64,000 nucleotides of DNA, from contig NC_045147.1 of the NCBI RefSeq assembly GCF_008831285.2, positions 23,026,981 through 23,090,980 on the forward strand, in the 5' to 3' direction. Positions 57,816 through 64,000 of the stretch are shown piece by piece. Position 1 is the first letter of the stretch; each line of letters begins with the position of its first letter. The translations under genes and the position numbers were made by a program. This stretch comes from Nymphaea colorata. Lineage: Eukaryota > Streptophyta > Magnoliopsida > Nymphaeales > Nymphaeaceae. The notes below the pieces were generated by a model. It was not told where the DNA came from, did no database searches, and saw only the letters and a list, made by a program, of their open reading frames with translations.

Positions 57816-58654
57816 GGTGCGGTTGCACCGGATCTAGAGCTCATTTGGGAGTTTTACATGTTATTTTGCAAATATAGCTTATTAAGCCAATTTAAGTCTG
57901 TCCTTGTTGATATTTTTTTTTCTTTCTATATTTTTTGCATCTATACTTTTCAAAGAATAAATTTTACAATAACTCTTTCCGATTCGCCTAACCAATGGCT
58001 GGCTGAAATTCGGTTCTAAATTTTTTTAAGATTGGTAGACAGCAAAAAGAGCCTGCTGATTGGGGTTTAAGAGTACCATTAACCGACATGCATGGCATTG
58101 TTTGTATAGGAAATTTTATTTGCTTGTCTGGTTTTTGATGAAGGAAAAGATTAAGCAAGCGACTAGTCCCGAGCGTCCCTTTCCTACATTTTTCAATCGG
58201 GCGCATGGAATTGCAACATGTAACCCATTCAAACTTGAATCGGTTGCACTGCAAAACAAGGAAACCTTTGAAGCTGCTGCCCAATAGTCTGTGAACATTA
58301 GATAATACATCAAAATATATATATATAAGCATTTGTTCGTCTAATGTGGTGAACTTTTACAACGCAAACGCTGGTTCTACCAAGTAGTGACATCCAATTT
58401 ATTAACTCAAACAGTGAGCACATTTTGGATTGGGGACTCTGCATTTGAACGCTTAAGATAATATGTTCTGTAAATCTGAACTCGGTTTAGCTCATAATGC
58501 CATCCGCCAACTAATGTTTAGTTCTAATAGTTCATTGTACGCAGAGTGGGAGAAGGGCTCTAGTCCTGCCTCTTTTAGACTGTTCCGGCTTCCAGAAACC
58601 AGTCCGAAGTCCATTGGAGCTACAGAAGCCAATCAAGCAGCCAATGAGTTGAAC

Positions 58655-58658
<4 letters not shown>

Positions 58659-58687
<29 letters not shown>
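58659..58687. repeat. (GA)n microsatellite
   Basis: About 14 GA units in intergenic DNA; the open frame across it is not a gene. Confidence 0.9.
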
Positions 58688-58691
<4 letters not shown>

Positions 58692-59422
58692 CACTGCTCT
58701 ATCTCAAAGCCACAAGAAAGAAAGAGTAGAAGCGAAGGAATCGAACAGGCTTTTAGATGGTAGTAAATATTTTCCATCGATAGCCACACCTTGTTAGTCA
58801 ATAGAGGAACTGTTAAGCGGGCCTGGTTAATTACTACAGCTTGAGTAATTAAAATAACACACAAACAGAGAAGGAGGGAACCGGTGGAGAGTTTGATAAC
58901 TGGATCACATGGGCAACATTAATGACCATCTGCATTTTGTTTAAACTTTAAACTACTGCCTCTAATCGATCTCCGGATCGAACATTAATAGCAAATGAAA
59001 TACCTCAGGTGGGTGTCCGGTACGCTTATAGGGCGTTCTAAAAGCTCCACCCACATGACCCCGCATTAAATAAAGTTTGTCGGTTCCAACTTATCAAAGT
59101 CGAGCCTACAATCCGTATGCTGTATAATAATAATAATAGTACGCATATACTCGCTTTTAAAATTCTCATCGTCCTGCTTCCGTGCACCAATCCAGGTCCG
59201 AACCAACGTATCGGTTGCTTAAAGTTCAATTGTTTTATAGCTTTTCACATGTCTACATGAACACATTTCACGAAAAGTCTATTATTTTACAACGTAATAT
59301 GCAGCACACTTGCTTAACTACAGCACCTGATCTGATCTTCCCTCGATGCAAAGACTTTTGTTTTTCCTTCACAGATTTCGTCCTTTTTTACCACCAATCG
59401 ACTATCTCTCTTCCTTTAGCTC

Positions 59423-59430
59423 TATTTATA
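59423..59430 (+). promoter_or_regulatory. TATA box of nsLTP gene 4
   Basis: TATTTATA, 73 bp upstream of the ATG, followed by a CCCTCACGC stretch. Confidence 0.65.
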
Positions 59431-59495
59431 CCCTCACGCGGAGCCATATATGACACGCACAAACAGCGAGAGAGAAGATAGCTCAATACTCGATC

Positions 59496-59975
59496 ATGGC
59501 AGCCACCTCTTCTTCCAGCGTTAAGCTTTCAGTCCTTGTGGTGGTGCTGGTAGCGATGATCCTATTGGAGTCGATGCCGACGGCGACGGCCGCCGTGAGC
59601 TGCGGGAGTGTGTACGGGAAGCTGACGCCGTGCACGAGCTACGTCTCCGGCGGAGGCCGCACCGGGCCATCTATCTCCTGCTGCAGCGGCATCAGGAGCC
59701 TCAACTTCAGCATCAAGCTGCGGTCCGACCGCCAAGCCGCCTGCGTCTGCCTCAAGAGCCTTGCTTCCCGCTTCGCCGGCGCCGTCAACTACGGCGTCAT
59801 CAGCTCCCTCCCCAAGAAGTGCGGCGTCAACCTTCCTTACCCCATTTCCAGCAACATCAACTGCAACAGGTACCATGCACCACTGCACTCGCTTCTCTTT
59901 CTTCTCCTCGATGGCTTTTCTTATAGCAAATTGGCTGATCGTTCATGTGCTTGCTTGCCTTTCAGGATTGGCTGA
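59496..59975 (+). CDS. LTP: Non-specific lipid transfer protein, type 1 (nsLTP gene 4)
   Basis: Exons are 59496-59869 and 59966-59975, giving 127 aa. Signal peptide is about residues 1-33 (ending TATAA before VSC). Cysteines C36, C46, C62-C63, C83-V-C85, C109 and C123 have exactly the spacing of genes 2 and 3, with SDRQ and PYPIS. The 96-nt intron (GTACCA...TTCAG) again leaves a 10-nt last exon, so the protein ends CNRIG; the unspliced frame also stops at 59975 but gives a longer nonsense tail. It is a diverged tandem relative of genes 2 and 3, sharing their N-terminal style (MAA, SSSVKLS) and intron site. Confidence 0.92.
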   Translation: MAATSSSSVKLSVLVVVLVAMILLESMPTATAAVSCGSVYGKLTPCTSYVSGGGRTGPSISCCSGIRSLNFSIKLRSDRQAACVCLKSLASRFAGAVNYGVISSLPKKCGVNLPYPISSNINCNRYHAPLHSLLFLLLDGFSYSKLADRSCACLPFRIG

Positions 59976-61170
59976 AGTAAGTAGCAGACGGTGCAACTCT
60001 ATGCTCGTCCCGGTGATGTTGGGAATGGGCCGTGGTTCACGATGCTGAGGAAGATCCTTTAGTTTGGTTGTTTCTGTGTCTTGAAGTTAGAGAGAGAAAA
60101 AAAATGCAGTGCCATCTCTCTCATTTTTCATTGTAGTGGTAGAACTGCATGTCTTGTTTTCGTTTTCTAGTATTCAGTAATAAATTCGTGAACATTTGAC
60201 ACTCTCTCTCGCTCTCGTGTGCAGAAGAAAAAGATACCAAAATGTGGAATTAAATCTGGATCAAAAACGTGTGACTAAGGATCGAAATGAAGATGAGTTA
60301 CAAACGAAAAATACACCAAGGATCGAAATGATGTCCTCCGAAAAATACACCAAGGACTCTATTTTAAAAATCCAATCCAAATCCGGCGACCATACGATCA
60401 AAAAGTTGTGTAAGTGATTCTGGACCATCTTTCTCGGGTCGCAGTCAATATCAGTCTTGAATCCAATTCAGCTGTTAAGCTGCATAATATACACCAGATC
60501 GCAACTTGATAAATAATAATATCTGGATACTGTCATATTGTTTCGAATTTGGATGAACGGCATTTTTATGATATGGAGAGAGAGAGAGACAGAGAAAACG
60601 GAACGGTATCTCTTACAGCGACGGCGAAATCCGACATCAAAAATTATACACTTAAAAGTATGTTTTTTAGCTTAAGATTAAACAAGTGAATGCATTTCTC
60701 GCTGCTTATTCTTGGTTCAAATTTAAAGAACCATAATTTTATGATGAAATATTCTTGTGTAACAAGAACCATTGAAATCTTCATAGTTCAAAAGCACACC
60801 CAAATTGGAGAATAGGCCGCGTTTGTGTTTCCTGCTAGATTAATCGTAACATCACACATACAAGATTAGATCTCTCTTGGATATATTCGATTTTCCCAAA
60901 CAACACAAGAAAGAAAGGAGATCCCATCAAGAAAAAACAAACAAATAAACAACTTAGAAGCTCAAGTTCTCAACAAGAAACATACAGATCGGAAGCCGAT
61001 TACTGACAAAAACCTCCCAGATCTGTACTCAGGGCCAACCAATGGGCGCAAGTAGCAACTAAGGAAAAAGAGACTTTCCCCAGTGTACGTAGATCAAGTA
61101 AACCACTCCCAAACGGGATCTCAGGTTTTGTTCACCGAGGTCAAAAATGTGAAGCGAAGGAATGCAGGAC
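59976..61170. other. Intergenic right of nsLTP gene 4
   Basis: The left part is the 3' flank of gene 4. A short internal repeat (AAATACACCAAGGA) is near 60308-60356. The right part would be intron 1 of the beta-adaptin remnant on the minus strand. Confidence 0.45.
60858..60885. repeat. 28-bp direct repeat, left copy
   Basis: Identical to 61946-61973 and begins ATACAAGATTAGATCTCTCT. The two copies flank the beta-adaptin fragment about 1.09 kb apart. Confidence 0.85.
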
Positions 61171-61261
61171 CTTGAATTGGGAATTGAGCTCCTCTTTCAG
61201 CTAGGGGATCTCTCCCTTCTTGGTGGTGGAGAAGTACTTAGAGAGAGTCGTGCCCGCTCAT
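61171..61261 (-). pseudogene. Broken first exon of beta-adaptin (AP complex large subunit)
   Basis: On the minus strand the ATG at 61259-61261 opens MSGHDS, followed after a frame break by KYFSTTKKGEIP and then LKEELNSQFK, which I recognise as the N-terminus of plant beta-adaptin, a clathrin adaptor subunit. Two lesions are visible: an extra 4 nt in a TC run (about 61240-61246), and a TAG at 61201-61203 where a glutamate codon is expected. The exon ends AAG followed by GT (61170-61169), a normal intron boundary, so the copy came from genomic DNA rather than mRNA. Sequence upstream to about 61350 looks like its 5' UTR. No second exon is found within the window. Confidence 0.75.
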
Positions 61262-61945
61262 TTCTTCTTCCTCTGTTCCGCTACTCCTGCTCTCCCCTTC
61301 TACGCCTTCCCCAAGAGATCTCCGCCCTCGCAGAGAGCTCCCCGAGCTGAGGATTATGTGTTATATAGGCACATCAATACTTGTTCCATTGCTGACATCA
61401 TGAGCAGGAGGATTCAGTCCGTTTATCTTTTTTGGCAAAAAAACTTGCTTACAGTGGTTAGCTCCCTGGACAATAGGTTGATGTGCCTTAGCATCTGCAT
61501 CTCTAGCTTTTCTCTCTTTTTATTCATGTCAATGACGTTCACATGAGTTTATCTACAATCATTATGTAACTCGCCAATGAATCTTGATTATTAAACCAAG
61601 CTATGGTTCGCTCTTAACAGAAGAATCATCTGTGCATATGCATGTGCAGATAAATGCATAATATGTTCTTAGTTTATTTTACATTCCCAAAGTGAGTTTA
61701 TTGGAGATGAAGTAAAAAATGTTCAGACATCATTGAAAGGCTGCATCATCAGATTTAGAGTCCAACCTAATGTTGTCAAATCAGTATCAGAGGAATCCAT
61801 TTACGAAAAGATACAGAAAATTACTGTATTGTCTGATTGTTAATTTGTATCAAACCGTATCATTCAGCTGATATTTGAGGGTCATTCATACCTATGTCCC
61901 TTCTGTAAAGGGATATTCTCAACATTCACTCAAGTTAGATTGTGT

Positions 61946-61973
61946 ATACAAGATTAGATCTCTCTTGGATATA
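61946..61973. repeat. 28-bp direct repeat, right copy
   Basis: Identical to 60858-60885. The minus-strand continuation includes ACTTGAGTGAATGTTG, a phrase reminiscent of Ty1/copia LTR sequence. Confidence 0.85.
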
Positions 61974-61978
61974 CCAAT

Positions 61979-61993
61979 ACACACACACACACA
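61979..61993. repeat. (CA)n microsatellite
   Basis: About seven CA units next to the right 28-bp repeat. Confidence 0.85.
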
Positions 61994-62031
61994 TCATGTG
62001 GACGCTTTTAATATATGTGATGTATTATTAC

Positions 62032-62093
62032 TTACCATGTTCTTGTTATATACTTCAACCAGTTACCATGATCTTGTTATATACTTCAACCAC
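62032..62093. repeat. 31-bp tandem duplication
   Basis: Two units begin TTACCATG and share TCTTGTTATATACTTCAACC, with two substitutions. Confidence 0.9.
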
Positions 62094-64000
62094 TTTTGCA
62101 TACTTCATGATACCAAATATATAATATTGATTGATGTACATGACAAGTCAACGATCCAGAACTGATTAACGTGGGGTGCTTCGACGATGGTTGAGTTTGA
62201 CCCGACTTGTCATAAGTAAATATAACAAATTATATCATATAAGATTCATATCTTGTTAGATTTTTTACTTTATGATAATCAAGGAGTACAACAATTGTCA
62301 ACAGTTGTTATTTCTTATTTTGTAAAAGGTCTAACCCTACAAGTGTGATTCAAGCGGTAGAGACGGTTCAGTGGAAAGCAGTTCTCGAATTGCGGGAGTC
62401 TAATTTGCATTAAAATTTCTTTGTGATCACGCAAAAGCTTGATGCATTAAATTTGTAGAGTAGATCTAAAATATATTTTCTTGATAAAATATTAGAAGAA
62501 CAGGGGGCTGATCTCAATCATCTTAAAGGCTTGTCTAGATAGGTGTATGGCAACTGTTCAGAAGATTGACTTACAATCATCTCTTTAAATAGATTCTTTG
62601 TAATCACATGATGTGGGGTGGTGATCTCAATACAAACAATTGACAGCATGAGCTCTAGCGCTAAAATAGCGTTGATCTCTGACACTAGTATTTCAGCACC
62701 AGAGGTTGCTCGATTAACAACCCTCATACTGCCGACTTCTTAATTGCCTACCAATGCGATGTGCATCGGTCCATATATGTTAAAGAAATTCTGCTACCCT
62801 TGATTAAGATTGCTACTCTACATCAGCTTTTACATATAAACTTTGGATTGTGACTCATCGAATATCTTTCGTGATTTATATTTTTTTGTTTGATAAATGT
62901 TTCAATTAGATAAATGCAGGCTAAATATTATAGATAAATAAAGAACAAAATTACAAAATTATCTACTAAATGCATGCTATATATAGTAGGAAAATAAAAG
63001 GCAGAAGCCACTGATGAAAATGATGCTAATATAGATTGTAGAATTTGACAAAGATTACGTTTAGTTAATTTAAAAAACAAATAAGCTAATCTAGTACTAA
63101 ATGTTTCATTAGTGAACACTTATTCTCTAGCTTTACCTTTGTCAGTGGATCAGATCCAAATTAGGTATGCAACTGAAGTACTTTAATTAAGTCAGATACA
63201 GAAAAAAGTATGACATTCATTTAAGAAAACAGATCAGTTTTAGCTTTAAGAAATGGCGTCTGCTTATACAGAGTCAGATTATGATTCTATTTTAGATACA
63301 TGTCTGATTGGATGACAAGCATCAATTTGGCCATTTACGTTTTCCTTGTCTACTAATATTCACGCGTTTGGAAAGTCATCTTCTTAGACTCTACTTTTTT
63401 TGTATATCGGAGTAAGATGGGAATTAAAATAATTTCAATTGTGATTTTGTTGTGAATTTAAAAGATCGATTTGGATATGGTTAGACTTTTCTTCATCTAC
63501 ATTCGAATCCAAATATGTGAATACATGATCTTTTATGAGACATTCGATAAAATTGGAACGAATATGTGCATTTATGATAAGTGAGATATGGTGAAAAAAA
63601 GTACATCTAATTGAGGGCCATGCCCGGGCAACCAATTTCTTACTTTGATAATAGTGCGACTAATCTGAGATGAACGTGTCTCTTGTTCTTTAACTTGTTA
63701 GCTTGTCTAAAATTAACCAAACTTTGGGGTGATGTTTGATTGCCTCTTATGTTGGACAATTCGAAGATCTACCATGGCTTGCTGCTGCTAATCGATGTAC
63801 AAATTTACACTAATTAATTAAATTCTATACATCATCAACTTAAGAATCTTAAATTGGATGCTTAATATATACACTACTTGAAATCCTCGTTTTACTCTTG
63901 TATACTGCAAACTAAACGTCCACTCTAAGGTTAGACAGCAGATCAGAGGTCAAACTTTAGATTCATAGATCTCAATTTCTGAAGATTTAAAATCAAACTA
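62094..64000. other. Intergenic right end
   Basis: AT-rich DNA with no supported gene, RNA or complete mobile element. Confidence 0.5.

Larger units (their letters stand above)
56956..59422. other. Intergenic between nsLTP genes 3 and 4
   Basis: No gene is supported. It contains dispersed repeat family A copy 2 (about 57640-57815, minus strand) and a (GA)n run at about 58659-58687. Confidence 0.5.

Noticed and set aside
61162-61546. Plus-strand ORFs at 61162-61350 and 61220-61546
   Set aside because: They are the complement of the beta-adaptin exon and 5' UTR remnant; the minus-strand reading matches a known family.

Overview
This window looks like nuclear DNA of a flowering plant. The AT-rich intergenic DNA is full of (AT)n and (GA)n microsatellites. 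The GC-richer coding islands are interrupted by short GT-AG introns, and the genes belong to plant-specific secreted families: alpha-expansins and type-1 non-specific lipid transfer proteins (nsLTP1). I cannot name the species. There are no bacterial, viral or organellar features and no CRISPR.

Layout, left to right. (1) 2.5-3.2 kb holds one nsLTP gene on the + strand. (2) 4.3-45.2 kb is a tandem array of nine alpha-expansin (EXPA) loci. Copies 1-2 are on the - strand and copies 3-9 on the + strand, meeting head to head across about 5.4 kb. All have the same three-exon structure: exon 2 is always 313 nt, exon 3 always 304 coding nt, and the introns fall in phase 1 and phase 2. Eight copies are intact (256-259 aa). 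Copy 7 carries one in-frame TGA in exon 1. (3) 46.4-50.2 kb holds a seven-exon HAD-family phosphatase gene on the - strand, of N-acylneuraminate-9-phosphatase type, including one probable GC-AG intron. (4) 51.8-57.0 kb holds two nearly identical nsLTP genes in an inverted, head-to-head duplication. (5) 59.5-60.0 kb holds a fourth nsLTP gene. (6) 61.17-61.26 kb holds a broken 5' exon of a beta-adaptin gene on the - strand, in repeat-like DNA. The rest is intergenic DNA with microsatellites, short tandem duplications and at least two families of dispersed repeats.

The expansins are secreted wall-loosening proteins and the LTPs are secreted lipid carriers of the wall and cuticle, so both clusters supply apoplastic proteins. 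Nothing in the sequence links them in one pathway. The HAD phosphatase is an unrelated neighbour.

The most interesting non-coding signals concern the expansin array. A short hairpin-forming element lies downstream of the stop codon of all nine copies. Its outer stem shows compensatory base changes, and it is nearly perfect in copy 1. A paired CATGTG-type module lies upstream of copies 1-6 but not 7-9, and this split matches diagnostic residues that divide the proteins into two subgroups. Intron 2 is unusually conserved in six copies. All alignments here were made by eye.
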